Shown: piece by piece, positions 8,282 through 17,000 of the stretch
Numbering within the stretch: position 1 is the first letter of the stretch
How the letters are laid out: every line of letters starts with the position of its first letter
NCBI GenBank assembly: GCA_965214025.1
Contig: CBDCAW010000004.1
Location: 206,062 to 270,061 of the forward strand
Source of the DNA: Granulosicoccus sp965214025
GTDB taxonomy: Bacteria > Pseudomonadota > Gammaproteobacteria > Granulosicoccales > Granulosicoccaceae
Direction: 5' to 3'
DNA: 64,000 nucleotides
Translations under genes and position numbers: made by a program
The notes under the pieces: model-generated
The model's database searches: none
Told to the model about the DNA's origin: nothing
The model's input: only the letters and a program-made list of their open reading frames with translations

Positions 8282-8977
8282 ATGCGAATTTTACTAGTCG
8301 AAGACGACATCGAAGCAGCGGGTTATCTCGTCAAGGGCTTGTCGGAAGGCGGGCATTCGGTAGAGCACGCGGCGGATGGCGAGCTGGGCCTGCAGCTTGC
8401 GATCACCAATGCCTACGATGCGATGATCATCGATCGCATGCTGCCCAGGCGCGATGGCCTCTCGATCATCGAGGAACTGAGGCGCTCGGGCAACATGGCA
8501 CCGGTGCTGATCCTCAGTGCGCTCGATGACGTCGATGAGCGCGTTACCGGGCTGAAGGCTGGCGGTGACGATTACCTCACTAAACCTTACTCGGTCAGTG
8601 AGCTCAGCGCCCGTCTTCAGGCGCTGACCCGCCGTGCTCAGTCCGGCGCACAGGGTACGGTGTTGCATGTAGGAGACCTGACCCTCGATCTGATCAAGCA
8701 CAAAGTCACACGCTCGGGCCGCAACATCAACCTCCAGCCGCGGGAATTTCGCCTGCTGGAGTATCTGATGCAGCATACCGGCCAGGTCGTCACTCGCAGC
8801 ATGCTGCTCGAGAACGTATGGGATTACCACTTCGACCCGCAGACCAACGTGATCGATGTGCAGATCAGCCGCCTGCGCAGCAAGATCGACAAGGACTTCG
8901 ACTCCTCCCTGCTACACACGGTGCGCGGCGCGGGGTACAAGCTGCAGGAAGTGGCTGGCACCATCGAGGTAAGCTGA
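8282..8977 (+). CDS. OmpR/PhoB-family response regulator
   Basis: A 231-residue DNA-binding response regulator. The receiver domain starts MRILLVEDD and has the acidic pair, phospho-acceptor Asp51 (AYDAMIIDRMLP), a Ser in LILSALD and Lys in DYLTKPYS. The C-terminal winged helix includes LQPREFRLLEYLMQH and VWDYHFDPQTNVIDVQISRLR, close to the CusR/CzcR/QseB group; YHFDPQTNVIDVQI is typical of heavy-metal regulators. GGGGA seven bases before 8282 supports this start over an upstream ATG at 8240. It is followed by its sensor kinase with a gap of 109 bases. The stimulus cannot be read from the sequence. Confidence 0.93.
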   Translation: MRILLVEDDIEAAGYLVKGLSEGGHSVEHAADGELGLQLAITNAYDAMIIDRMLPRRDGLSIIEELRRSGNMAPVLILSALDDVDERVTGLKAGGDDYLTKPYSVSELSARLQALTRRAQSGAQGTVLHVGDLTLDLIKHKVTRSGRNINLQPREFRLLEYLMQHTGQVVTRSMLLENVWDYHFDPQTNVIDVQISRLRSKIDKDFDSSLLHTVRGAGYKLQEVAGTIEVS

Positions 8978-9086
8978 ACGCCGGCAATACCTGGCCTGCC
9001 GACATTCATGACTGGAACCCGGCAATAGCCGGGTGCGGGCTGGCGTGTTCGCACCCGAGCTGGCTGGCCGCGATACACTGTGCGTC

Positions 9087-10661
9087 ATGAGTGCCGTCCT
9101 AGATACCAGCGAAACCAGTGAAACCAGCGAGCCAGTACCGGCCGTCAAGACCACCCCGCTTCGGCGGGCCAGGCATCGGCTTCTCAAGCGCCAGCTTGGC
9201 CGCGCCCGGCTATTTCGCACCTCTGCATTTCGCAATGCACTCATCTATGCGACACTATTCAGTGCGCTCACGGCAGCTACTCTAAGTTTTATCTACTGGT
9301 CTACAAAAAGCCAGATCAAGTCGCAAGTGGACGCACGGTTGCGTCTCGAGGGCGACTACCTACTCAATCTGTACACCACCGGCGATGTTGCCGGACTCAC
9401 CGATGCCATCACCCGGCGCAATCAGGGTCAGATCGACAGCTACAGCCGTTTCTACAGCCTCCTCGTCGATAAGGAATCAGCTACGCCGGCGAGCCAGGAT
9501 GACGAGGACTTGCCCCTGCGGTTGAGGGGTGAACACAAGCACTACACGCGCGCGCTGGGCTCGATCGTCGACCTGCCCCCCGGCAGCAGCAAGGCCTTCA
9601 ATCCGGTGCGTGTGTGGGAAGCCCGTTTGCCCAGCGGGCAGACGCTCACCATCGGGCACGAGATAACCGACGAGACGGCACTGCTCGACCACACGTTCGC
9701 ACTGGTCCTGGTCGCCACGATCATGACCCTGCTGTTCTCTCTGGTAGGGGGCGTGTGGATCGGGCTCAGCGTACTGCGCCGTATCGACTCGGTCAGCCGT
9801 ACCGCCAGTGAAATCATGAGTGGCGACCTGACGCAGCGCCTGCGCGTCACGGATCGGAACGACGAGTTCGACGAGATCGCCACCAAGCTCAACCAGATGC
9901 TGAACCGCATCGAAGACCTGATGAACAGCATGCAGCAGGTCACCAACAACGTGGCCCACGACCTGCGCAGCCCGCTGACTCGTCTGCGCAATCGGCTCGA
10001 GGTAACACTGCTCGAAGAACGAGACCCCGAAAACTATCGCATGGTGATGGATGAAGCCATCGGCGACGCCGACAGCATGATTCATACGTTCAATGCCATG
10101 CTCAGCATCGCCAGGCTCGAAGCCGGGCTGGACAGTACCGAGTGGAGGGAAACGCGCATCGGCGACCTGGTCGATGAGCTGGCCGAGTTGTATCAGGCTG
10201 TGGCGGAGGAGGAAGGCACCATGTTCTACACCCGCGTGTCGGCACGCCCGATGTATTACTGCAACCCGTTGCTGATCGGCCAGGCGCTCACCAATCTGCT
10301 GGACAATGCAATCAAGTACACCCCGAAACCGGGTTTGGTCTCATTGAGCGTGGAAGGCAACGACGACCAGTTCTGCATCATCATCGCCGATAACGGCCCT
10401 GGAATTCCGGCGGAGCAGCGCGAACGTGTATTCGAACGTTTCGTACGCCTGGAAACCGAGCGGCATACGCCGGGTAACGGACTGGGGTTGAGCATGGTGA
10501 AGGCGGTCGTACGCATACACGATGCAAGCCTGGAACTCAGCGACAATTCCCCCGGGCTGCGTGTGATACTGCGATTTCACCGGCAGCCGCTTTCCGCGAG
10601 GAAGAAGACGCGCTCCGCCAAGCGGTTGGCCGCACCGGGCGGATCGCCGACCGCACGATGA
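9087..10661 (+). CDS. HAMP-domain sensor histidine kinase
   Basis: A 524-residue membrane sensor kinase, the partner of the response regulator upstream. TM1 (about residues 51-71) and TM2 (about 204-228) flank a periplasmic domain of ~130 residues. A HAMP linker follows, then the dimerisation/phosphoacceptor helix with His291 in NNVAHDLRSPL. The ATPase domain has N-box LTNLLDNAIKYTP, G1 DNGPGIP and G2 GNGLGLSMV. The start at 9087 is chosen because the preceding 18 codons look non-coding. The protein begins with a Ser/Thr/Glu-rich stretch and an Arg-rich juxtamembrane segment. The ligand is unknown; the regulator resembles metal-responsive types, but the periplasmic domain shows no obvious metal motif. 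Confidence 0.92.
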   Translation: MSAVLDTSETSETSEPVPAVKTTPLRRARHRLLKRQLGRARLFRTSAFRNALIYATLFSALTAATLSFIYWSTKSQIKSQVDARLRLEGDYLLNLYTTGDVAGLTDAITRRNQGQIDSYSRFYSLLVDKESATPASQDDEDLPLRLRGEHKHYTRALGSIVDLPPGSSKAFNPVRVWEARLPSGQTLTIGHEITDETALLDHTFALVLVATIMTLLFSLVGGVWIGLSVLRRIDSVSRTASEIMSGDLTQRLRVTDRNDEFDEIATKLNQMLNRIEDLMNSMQQVTNNVAHDLRSPLTRLRNRLEVTLLEERDPENYRMVMDEAIGDADSMIHTFNAMLSIARLEAGLDSTEWRETRIGDLVDELAELYQAVAEEEGTMFYTRVSARPMYYCNPLLIGQALTNLLDNAIKYTPKPGLVSLSVEGNDDQFCIIIADNGPGIPAEQRERVFERFVRLETERHTPGNGLGLSMVKAVVRIHDASLELSDNSPGLRVILRFHRQPLSARKKTRSAKRLAAPGGSPTAR

Positions 10662-10673
10662 CTCGATGCGGGC

Positions 10674-11171
10674 TCAGTCGAAGATCAGCTCGCTACCGCG
10701 CAGCACCTTCCACGCCCACAGGGTTCGCGAACCATCGACGTGCGGAGCCATCGATACGGTCAGGCGGTCGCCCTTCATCAGTACCTCCAGCGCCCGTGCC
10801 TGTTCTGCGGTTACCCGCGGACCGCGGCGGCGCTCCTCGGAGATGAACCAGAGGTAGTGCCTTCCATCACCGCCGGAAGTCACCGAAGAGAGCCCCTCGA
10901 ACGCACCGTCAACCTCTACGCTCTGGGCCAGCAGTGCCTCGCCACCGGTTTCCGCGCCTTCCTGTCTGTAGAACAGATACAGACCCGCCAGCAACATGAT
11001 CACCGGCAGTGCCGTGATCACCGAGTGCACCGGATTCTTGCGAACTGGCACGTAGGGTTCGGGTGGCGGTGGCCACTGATAAGGTCGCTTCACGGACGTG
11101 GTTCCGCTTTTCGACTCGCCCTTCGCAGGTTCTTTGGAGGTGCCCGTCGGCACGATCGGCTTTCGACTCAT
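10674..11171 (-). CDS. Single-pass membrane protein of unknown function
   Basis: A 165-residue protein I do not recognise. The first ~45 residues are Lys/Pro-rich and probably cytoplasmic (RPYQWPPPPEPYVPVRKNP). One transmembrane helix follows (VITALPVIMLLAGLYLFY), then a ~95-residue extracytoplasmic domain with a KGDRLTVSMAPHVDGSRTLWAWKVL segment. Its ATG overlaps the stop codon of yicC in an ATGA, so the two are probably translationally coupled. It may be specific to this lineage. It converges on the histidine kinase gene with only 12 bases between stop codons. Confidence 0.75.
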   Translation of the reverse strand: MSRKPIVPTGTSKEPAKGESKSGTTSVKRPYQWPPPPEPYVPVRKNPVHSVITALPVIMLLAGLYLFYRQEGAETGGEALLAQSVEVDGAFEGLSSVTSGGDGRHYLWFISEERRRGPRVTAEQARALEVLMKGDRLTVSMAPHVDGSRTLWAWKVLRGSELIFD

Positions 11172-12049
11172 TCGACGTTCTGAACCTGCTCACGCATCTG
11201 CTCGATCAGTACCTTCAGCTCGACAGCTGCCGCGGTGGTTTCGGCATCGGCAGCCTTCGAAGCGAGTGTGTTGGCCTCCCGATTGAACTCCTGCATCAGG
11301 AAATCAAGCCGCCTGCCAACCGGTTCAACGCGCTCCAGCGCGTGGCAAAGTTCGCCGACATGGGCTTCCAGCCGAGACAGTTCCTCGTCTACATCCATAC
11401 GCTGGGCCGCGTGCACAAGTTCCTGCTCGAGCCGGGCTGTGTCGTGCGGCATGGCAAGGTCCGCAAGCCGTGCCAACTGTTTCTCCCGCAGCGCCAGCAA
11501 CACAGCCGGCAAGCGGCTACGCACCTGTCGTACCAGCGTGAGCACCTCGCCAGCGCGCGCCGCGAGCAGTTCGGCCAGACCGGCACCCTCGCGCTCGCGC
11601 TGGGCGACGAGGTCCGCCAGTGCGGTGTCCAGCGCACCCAGCGCCACGGCCGTACTCTGCGATGGCAGGCTCTGCTCACCGGCCCTATCCACTACACCGG
11701 GCCAGGCGAGCACCTGCATGGCGTCGACTGCGGCGTCAGGCACCTGCAGACGAACGCTGGCGATCGCCTCGCTCAGTGCCAGCAGCGTAGGGGCGTGCAA
11801 CCGCACGCCGACATCGTCGTCGCCGGTGCCGTGCCAGTGCAGGCGCGCTTCGAGCTTGCCGCGCTGCAGCCGGGCACCGATGCGCTGACGTGCATCAGCT
11901 TCAAGCGAATGCCACCGCTCCGGCAGCCGTAGCGTGATATCCAGGTACCGATGATTCACCGAGCGTAGCTCCCAGACAAGCGTGCCCCGTGGCTGCCCGT
12001 CGTCGTGCACCATCGCGCTCTGTGTTCCGAAAGCCGTCATGCCCTGCAT
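11168..12049 (-). CDS. yicC: YicC-family endoribonuclease
   Basis: A 293-residue YicC/YloC-family protein; the E. coli member is an endoribonuclease that affects small-RNA turnover. Typical elements are the N-terminal MTAFG, VWELRSVNHRYLDITLRLPE and the C-terminal LDFLMQEFNREANTLASKAAD with VELKVLIEQMREQVQN. The start at 12049 is preceded by GGTGA and gives the family's usual short N-terminus. It is divergent from rph, the conserved arrangement in gammaproteobacteria, and its stop overlaps the start of the downstream membrane protein gene by four bases. Confidence 0.93.
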   Translation of the reverse strand: MQGMTAFGTQSAMVHDDGQPRGTLVWELRSVNHRYLDITLRLPERWHSLEADARQRIGARLQRGKLEARLHWHGTGDDDVGVRLHAPTLLALSEAIASVRLQVPDAAVDAMQVLAWPGVVDRAGEQSLPSQSTAVALGALDTALADLVAQREREGAGLAELLAARAGEVLTLVRQVRSRLPAVLLALREKQLARLADLAMPHDTARLEQELVHAAQRMDVDEELSRLEAHVGELCHALERVEPVGRRLDFLMQEFNREANTLASKAADAETTAAAVELKVLIEQMREQVQNVE

Positions 12050-12218
12050 GCTTGAATCACCTTTGCTGAACAGACCGGCAAGAATCAGCGTTTGACCCTT
12101 GCTCTGTGCGTCATGATAGTTGACAGGCCCATGGCAGAGAAACGAAGCCGTACAGGTATACTCTGCGCCCCATCGATCTCGTCCCACCCAAGACAGACCC
12201 TAAAAGGAATAGCGACCC

Positions 12219-12938
12219 ATGCGACCCAGCGGCAGAGCCTGCGACGAACTTCGGTCCGTGTCCCTGACGCGGAACTACACCCGTCATGCGGCCGGTTCTG
12301 TCCTGATCGAGATGGGGGACACGAAAGTGATCTGCACCGCCAGTGTGGACAATCGGGCGCCGCCCTGGCTGAAGAATACCGGCAAGGGCTGGGTAACCGC
12401 TGAATACGGCATGTTGCCCGGTGCTACCAATACCCGCATGCGGCGCGAAGCGGCGGCTGGCAAGCAGTCCGGACGCACGCAGGAAATACAACGACTGATC
12501 GGCCGCTCATTGCGTGCCGCGGTGAACCTCGAAGCCCTCGGCGAACGCACCATCACGCTCGATTGCGACGTGATCCAGGCAGACGGTGGTACGCGCACCG
12601 CGTCGATCACCGGCGCCTATGTGGCCCTGTGCGATGCGGTGGACAGCCTGTTGAGGGAGAAGCGTATCAAGCGCAACCCGATGCACGGTGCCGTAGCCGC
12701 CATCTCGGTCGGCATCGTCGCAGGTGAGGCGGTGCTCGATCTCGACTACGCCGAGGACTCCACTGCCGAGACCGACATGAACGTGGTCATGAACGATGCC
12801 GGCGGCTTCATCGAGATTCAGGGCACGGCGGAAGGGCATGCGTTTCGCGCCGATGAGCTCGAAGCGATGCTCTCACTGGCGCGCTCGGGCATCACCCGGC
12901 TCGTCGAGCATCAGCGCGGGGTCGGCCAGGGCCTGTGA
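12219..12938 (+). CDS. rph: Ribonuclease PH
   Basis: A 239-residue phosphorolytic 3'-5' exoribonuclease that trims the 3' ends of tRNA precursors. It starts MRPSGRACDELRSV, and the full length is intact. Landmarks include EYGMLPGATNTRM, RTQEIQRLIGRSLRAAV, TLDCDVIQADGGTRTASITGA and VLDLDYAEDSTAETDMNVVM, with the phosphate-binding and catalytic residues of the family. It overlaps rdgB by one base at TGATG. TATACT at 12157-12162 may be its -10 box, although no good -35 partner is seen. Confidence 0.97.
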   Translation: MRPSGRACDELRSVSLTRNYTRHAAGSVLIEMGDTKVICTASVDNRAPPWLKNTGKGWVTAEYGMLPGATNTRMRREAAAGKQSGRTQEIQRLIGRSLRAAVNLEALGERTITLDCDVIQADGGTRTASITGAYVALCDAVDSLLREKRIKRNPMHGAVAAISVGIVAGEAVLDLDYAEDSTAETDMNVVMNDAGGFIEIQGTAEGHAFRADELEAMLSLARSGITRLVEHQRGVGQGL

Positions 12939-13546
12939 TGCATGACATAGTGTTTGCCAGCGGCAACGCAGGCAAGATTCGCGAACTGCAGGACCTGCTC
13001 ACGCCGCTGGGCATGCAGGTTCGGGCGCAGGGTGAGTTCGCCATCGACGAGGTCGACGAAACCGGGCTCACGTTCGTGGAAAACGCCCTGCTGAAGGCAC
13101 GCCATGCAGCGATCGCCACCGGCCTGTCCGTCATCGCGGACGACTCGGGGCTGGAGGTGAACCATCTGCAAGGTGCTCCGGGCTTGTATTCCTCTCGGTT
13201 CGCCGAACACCATGGCGAAGGCAGCGGTGATACAGATAACATCGCCTGCCTTCTCAAACGCCTGGAGGGTGTACCGACCGCGCAGCGCACCGCGCAGTTC
13301 CGCACCGTGATCGTACTGTTGCGCCACCCCGCCGACCCGGCGCCACTGATCGCGCAGGGTACATGGGAGGGGCGGATCCTCGAGAGCGCCTCGGGTGATG
13401 GCGGTTTCGGCTACGACCCGGTATTCGCCAGCCACGACACGGGGTGTGCCGCGGCCAGCCTCGACAGAGCGACCAAGAATCGCCTGAGCCATCGGGGCAA
13501 GGCAGTGGCCGCGCTGGTCGGCATGCTCAGGGACCGGTCGACCTGA
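12938..13546 (+). CDS. rdgB: RdgB/HAM1 non-canonical purine NTP pyrophosphatase
   Basis: A 202-residue house-cleaning enzyme that hydrolyses dITP, ITP and XTP to monophosphates. It begins MHDIVFASGNAGKIREL with the family SGNxxK motif. Other landmarks are ETGLTFVENALLKARHAA, VIADDSGLEVNHLQGAPGLYSSRFA and GGFGYDPVFA, plus SHRGKAV near the C-terminus. The ATG at 12938 forms TGATG with the rph stop; a GTG one codon upstream is the alternative. rph-rdgB-hemW is a conserved gammaproteobacterial operon. Confidence 0.97.
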   Translation: MHDIVFASGNAGKIRELQDLLTPLGMQVRAQGEFAIDEVDETGLTFVENALLKARHAAIATGLSVIADDSGLEVNHLQGAPGLYSSRFAEHHGEGSGDTDNIACLLKRLEGVPTAQRTAQFRTVIVLLRHPADPAPLIAQGTWEGRILESASGDGGFGYDPVFASHDTGCAAASLDRATKNRLSHRGKAVAALVGMLRDRST

Positions 13547-13586
13547 TGCGCAGATCACTCACATCGTCTGCGGTGAGTGCTGCCCG

Positions 13587-14864
13587 ATGAGCTCGGGAGA
13601 CGACACCGGGCAGGGTGCCGCAGTGTCAGGGCACTGGCAGCCCGGTACCGACGGCGAAGAGCAGCGCGACTTCCACGAGCTACCACCACTGGGCCTGTAC
13701 ATTCACCTTCCCTGGTGTGTGCGCAAGTGCCCTTATTGCGATTTCAACTCGCACGAGGCGCGTGGCGACGTTCCCGAAACCGCCTACGTGAACGCCCTGC
13801 TCGCCGACCTGGAGCAGGAGTTGCCCGAGGTCTGGGGCCGCACGGTATCGAGCGTGTTCATCGGCGGAGGCACCCCGAGCCTGTTCAGCGCAACCGCGCT
13901 GGAACGACTGTTCAGCGGCCTGCGCGCACTGATTCCGTTTCCGCCGACGATCGAAGTGACGCTGGAAGCCAATCCGGGAACCTTCGAGCAGGCGCGATTC
14001 AGCGACTTTCGCGCCATTGGCATCAATCGCCTGTCGATAGGCGTGCAGAGTTTCGACGATCAAAGCCTCTCGGCCCTGGGGCGTATCCATTCGGGCATGG
14101 AGGCCCGGCGAGCCATCGACATCGCGCACCGCGCCGGTTTCGAGAATCTGAACCTGGACCTGATGTTCGGCCTGCCCGGTCAGACGCTGGCGGCTGCCAG
14201 CCGGGATCTGGCCACCGCGATCGCATTGCAGCCAACCCATCTTTCGCGCTACGAGCTGACACTCGAACCGAACACGCTGTTCGCGAAATACCCACCACAG
14301 CGCCCGGACGATGACGAGCTCTGGCAGATGCAGGTCGACGGCGAGCGGCAACTGCAAGCGGCCGGTTTCGAGCGCTACGAGATTTCCGCCTTCGCGCGGA
14401 CCAAACGCGAGTGTGAGCACAATCGCAACTACTGGGAGTTCGGTGACTACCTCGGTATCGGCGCCGGTGCGCATGGCAAGATCAGCATGGCCGACAGTGG
14501 CACGATCAAGCGACGCTGGAAGGTAAGGCACCCGAACGCCTACCTGGAGAAGGCGTCGGGCCCCGAGCGTATCGGTGGCGAGTCGGTCATCAGCGTTGTC
14601 GATACCGGTGTCGAATTCATGATGAATGCACTGCGGCTGGTCGACGGCTTCGATATTCCGCTGTTTCGCGCCCACACCGGGGTCGCCCTGGACCGATGGC
14701 AGCCGGCGATCGCCGATGCGAGCGCACGGGGTCTGCTGGAGCAGCAGGGCCTGCGGCTGCGCCCCACCGGGCACGGTCTGCAATTTCTCAATGACCTGCT
14801 GGCTTGCTTCATGAACGAGCCGGCTGCCCCGAGGTACCCGGTGATCAGATTGCTCAAGGAATGA
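13587..14864 (+). CDS. hemW: HemW radical SAM heme chaperone
   Basis: A 425-residue radical SAM protein that delivers heme to target proteins; it was formerly annotated as a HemN-like coproporphyrinogen oxidase. The 4Fe-4S cysteines are Cys44, Cys48 and Cys51 in CVRKCPYC, the HemW-type spacing. Other landmarks are FIGGGTPSLFS, ANPGTFE, NRLSIGVQSFDD, LNLDLMFGLPGQT and the HemW-typical HNRNYWEFGDYLGIGAGAHGK. The first ~33 residues are an unstructured extension rich in Gly, Asp and Gln before the usual start. It is co-directional with rdgB, 40 bases downstream. Confidence 0.95.
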   Translation: MSSGDDTGQGAAVSGHWQPGTDGEEQRDFHELPPLGLYIHLPWCVRKCPYCDFNSHEARGDVPETAYVNALLADLEQELPEVWGRTVSSVFIGGGTPSLFSATALERLFSGLRALIPFPPTIEVTLEANPGTFEQARFSDFRAIGINRLSIGVQSFDDQSLSALGRIHSGMEARRAIDIAHRAGFENLNLDLMFGLPGQTLAAASRDLATAIALQPTHLSRYELTLEPNTLFAKYPPQRPDDDELWQMQVDGERQLQAAGFERYEISAFARTKRECEHNRNYWEFGDYLGIGAGAHGKISMADSGTIKRRWKVRHPNAYLEKASGPERIGGESVISVVDTGVEFMMNALRLVDGFDIPLFRAHTGVALDRWQPAIADASARGLLEQQGLRLRPTGHGLQFLNDLLACFMNEPAAPRYPVIRLLKE

Positions 14865-14967
14865 ACAGAGCGGCATGCTTCACGACAGATCGCTCGCCGA
14901 AGCGACTCACGATGCGGGGCCGTCAGCATTGATCCGAATGGCGACATGGGCCAGAGCTCACCGGGGC

Positions 14968-14996
14968 TTGCTTTTCATGCGTTGCGGCACTAGTAT
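14968..14996 (+). promoter_or_regulatory. Putative sigma-70 promoter of rpmE
   Basis: TTGCTT (14968-14973) and TAGTAT (14991-14996) are separated by exactly 17 bases. Transcription would start near 15003, leaving a leader of about 27 bases before the rpmE ATG. Confidence 0.55.
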
Positions 14997-15029
14997 CCCG
15001 TTCCATTTCTGAACCGTCGTGGAATTGTC

Positions 15030-15233
15030 ATGAAACCGGAAATTCATCCAAAGTACGACCAGATCAACGTCACCTGCAGCTGTGGCAACACCTTCACCAC
15101 GGGTTCCACCGCTCGGCGCGATCTGAACATCGAAGTCTGTTCCAACTGTCACCCGTTCTACACAGGCAAGCAGAAGGTCATGGACACAGCCGGCCAGGTC
15201 GATAAGTTCCGACGTCGTTACGGCGCCAAGTAA
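15030..15233 (+). CDS. rpmE: 50S ribosomal protein L31
   Basis: A 67-residue ribosomal protein of the zinc-binding (C+) type. It starts MKPEIHPKY and carries four cysteines, in TCSCGNTF and EVCSNCHPFYTGKQK. The C-terminal DKFRRRYGAK is typical. Presence of the zinc ligands suggests this is the primary copy and not the zinc-independent paralogue made in zinc starvation. It stands alone with its own promoter and a hairpin downstream. Confidence 0.97.
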   Translation: MKPEIHPKYDQINVTCSCGNTFTTGSTARRDLNIEVCSNCHPFYTGKQKVMDTAGQVDKFRRRYGAK

Positions 15234-15251
15234 GTTGCCCTGCCGCAAGCA

Positions 15252-15283
15252 GCAGGTCTCTTCATCGTCACCGAAGAGCCTGC
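15252..15283 (+). terminator. Hairpin after rpmE, possible terminator
   Basis: GCAGG-t-CTCTTC (15252-15263) pairs with GAAGAG-CCTGC (15273-15283), giving an 11-bp stem with one bulged T and a nine-base loop. No T run follows, so this may be a Rho-assisted terminator or a 3'-end stabilising structure. Confidence 0.4.
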
Positions 15284-15396
15284 TCACGTACGGCTTCGCG
15301 GCCTTGGAATGCAGTACGTGTCACCGTCCGGCGTCAGTACCGGTCATCTGTTAGCCCACATGTGCCGCCGGGCTGTCGAATGACAGGCCCTGAAAC

Positions 15397-16332
15397 GTGC
15401 TGTATCTGATAGACACCAGCATTTACGTGTTCCGAGCCTGGCAAACGCTCTCTCCGAGCCTTGTCAACTCGCACGGCGAGCAAGCCAACGCTCAGACAGG
15501 CTTCGCCCATTTCCTGGCAGACGTTCTCACTCACCACACGCCGCCCCCCTTGCAGCATTGCGTGTGTGCGTTCGATGAATGCGGACGAAGCGGCATCCGG
15601 CACCGCTTGTACGCAGGCTACAAGGCGGGTCGCCCCCCGGCACCGGATGAACTGCGTACCCAGTTCAAGCGGTGCAAGCAGGTTGCACAGGCATTCGGCG
15701 TGGCCTGCCACGGCAGCACTCAGGTGGAGGCCGACGACATCATCGGGCGCTTCGCCCTTCTCGCCCGCCGCCGGCGCGCCCCGGTCACGATCATCAGTGC
15801 GGACAAGGACCTTGCCCAGTACATCGGCCCGGACGACAGTTACTGGGACTTTGCGCGCAACAAGCGATCCAGCGCAACTGACATCGCTAAGCGATTTCGT
15901 GTGCAGCCGGCGCAGATAGCCGACTGGCTCGCCCTGTGCGGCGACAAGAGCGACAACATACCGGGCATTCCCGGTGTGGGCGAGGCTACCGCGGCCCGGC
16001 TGCTCAAGCGCTGGAACGACATCGACACCTTGTTCGCCAACGCCGATCAGGTGGGCGGCATGCAGTTTCGCGGAGCCCGCCACGTTGGCGAGATGCTGCC
16101 CCGGTTCGAGGCTCAGGTGCGGCTGGCGCGGCAACTCACCGGCCTGATACAGGACGACAGCCTGCCCGATTCGCTGGACGCACTGTTATGGCAACCGGCC
16201 GACGAAAGCAGAATCGAGTCGGACCTGCTGGCCACTGGCCTGGACGACCACACCGCCAGCATGCTGGCGCGTCAGGTCTCGGGCAGCCGTGCCCCGGCAT
16301 CGACTGCCGGAGTCGACGTGTTCGAGCGATGA
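15397..16332 (+). CDS. 5'-3' exonuclease / flap endonuclease family protein
   Basis: A 311-residue stand-alone homologue of the DNA polymerase I 5'-3' exonuclease domain, comparable to Xni/ExoIX. It has the metal-binding acidic clusters in LIDTSIYVF, CAFDE, QVEADDIIG and SADKDLAQYI. The helix-hairpin-helix region GDKSDNIPGIPGVGEATAARLL is complete. The start codon is GTG. It is translationally coupled to the following rluE by an ATGA overlap. Its task is probably processing of flaps or Okazaki fragments alongside a full-length PolA encoded elsewhere. Confidence 0.9.
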   Translation: MLYLIDTSIYVFRAWQTLSPSLVNSHGEQANAQTGFAHFLADVLTHHTPPPLQHCVCAFDECGRSGIRHRLYAGYKAGRPPAPDELRTQFKRCKQVAQAFGVACHGSTQVEADDIIGRFALLARRRRAPVTIISADKDLAQYIGPDDSYWDFARNKRSSATDIAKRFRVQPAQIADWLALCGDKSDNIPGIPGVGEATAARLLKRWNDIDTLFANADQVGGMQFRGARHVGEMLPRFEAQVRLARQLTGLIQDDSLPDSLDALLWQPADESRIESDLLATGLDDHTASMLARQVSGSRAPASTAGVDVFER

Positions 16333-16940
16333 GCAGAAAGACTCATCGAGGAGGCTCGAACCCCCCACGTGTGGTGCTGTTCAACAAGCCTTTCGGCGTT
16401 CTGTGCCAATTCACCGATGATCGGCCTCCTGATCTACCGAGACGCCCCTGCCTTGCCGACTTCATTTCGGAAGCCGGAGTCTACGTTGCCGGTCGTCTCG
16501 ATCGGGACAGTGAAGGCTTGCTGCTGCTGACCGATGACGGGCGTCTGCAACAGCGCATCAGCAATCCGGCACACAAGCTACCGAAACGCTACCTGGTGCA
16601 GGTGGAAGGGCAACCGGATGAACGCGCCCTCGTCGCACTGCGCGAAGGTGTGATGCTGAAGGATGGCATGACGGCCAGAGCGGGCTGCGAACTGGCGACC
16701 GAACCGTTGGCACTCTGGCCGAGAAAACCGCCGATACGCCATCGTGCGAGCATTCCGACAGCCTGGCTCGAGCTGACACTGCGCGAAGGTCGCAACCGCC
16801 AGGTGCGGCGCATGACAGCTGCCGTCGGACACCCTACCCTGCGCCTGATTCGCAGCGCTATCGGACCGCTGGATGTGTGGTCGCTGACGCTCGGCGAATG
16901 GCGCCGGGCGAATGGCGCCGAGGTCGCTGCCCTGCCGTAG
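16329..16940 (+). CDS. rluE: RluE-type 23S rRNA pseudouridine synthase
   Basis: A 203-residue pseudouridine synthase of the RsuA/RluB/E/F family; RluE modifies U2457 of E. coli 23S rRNA. There is no N-terminal S4 domain, and the protein starts with a short basic tail before VVLFNKPFGVLCQF, as in RluE. The catalytic Asp is in GRLDRDSEGLLLLTDDG. Further family elements are KRYLVQVEG and LREGRNRQVRRM. The ATG overlaps the upstream exonuclease stop by four bases, so the two genes are coupled. It converges on ispB. Confidence 0.92.
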   Translation: MSRKTHRGGSNPPRVVLFNKPFGVLCQFTDDRPPDLPRRPCLADFISEAGVYVAGRLDRDSEGLLLLTDDGRLQQRISNPAHKLPKRYLVQVEGQPDERALVALREGVMLKDGMTARAGCELATEPLALWPRKPPIRHRASIPTAWLELTLREGRNRQVRRMTAAVGHPTLRLIRSAIGPLDVWSLTLGEWRRANGAEVAALP

Positions 16941-17000
16941 GCGCCGCTCGTTCGGAATCTGTGATTCGAGGCGTGATGAGCGATACACAGGTCATCTTCC

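Noticed and set aside
12119..12162. TTGACA with TATACT as the rph promoter
   Set aside because: The two boxes are 32 bases apart, about twice the usual spacing.
13680..14876. A 398-codon minus-strand open frame
   Set aside because: Antisense to hemW, whose motifs are complete; the shadow has no domain or start signal.
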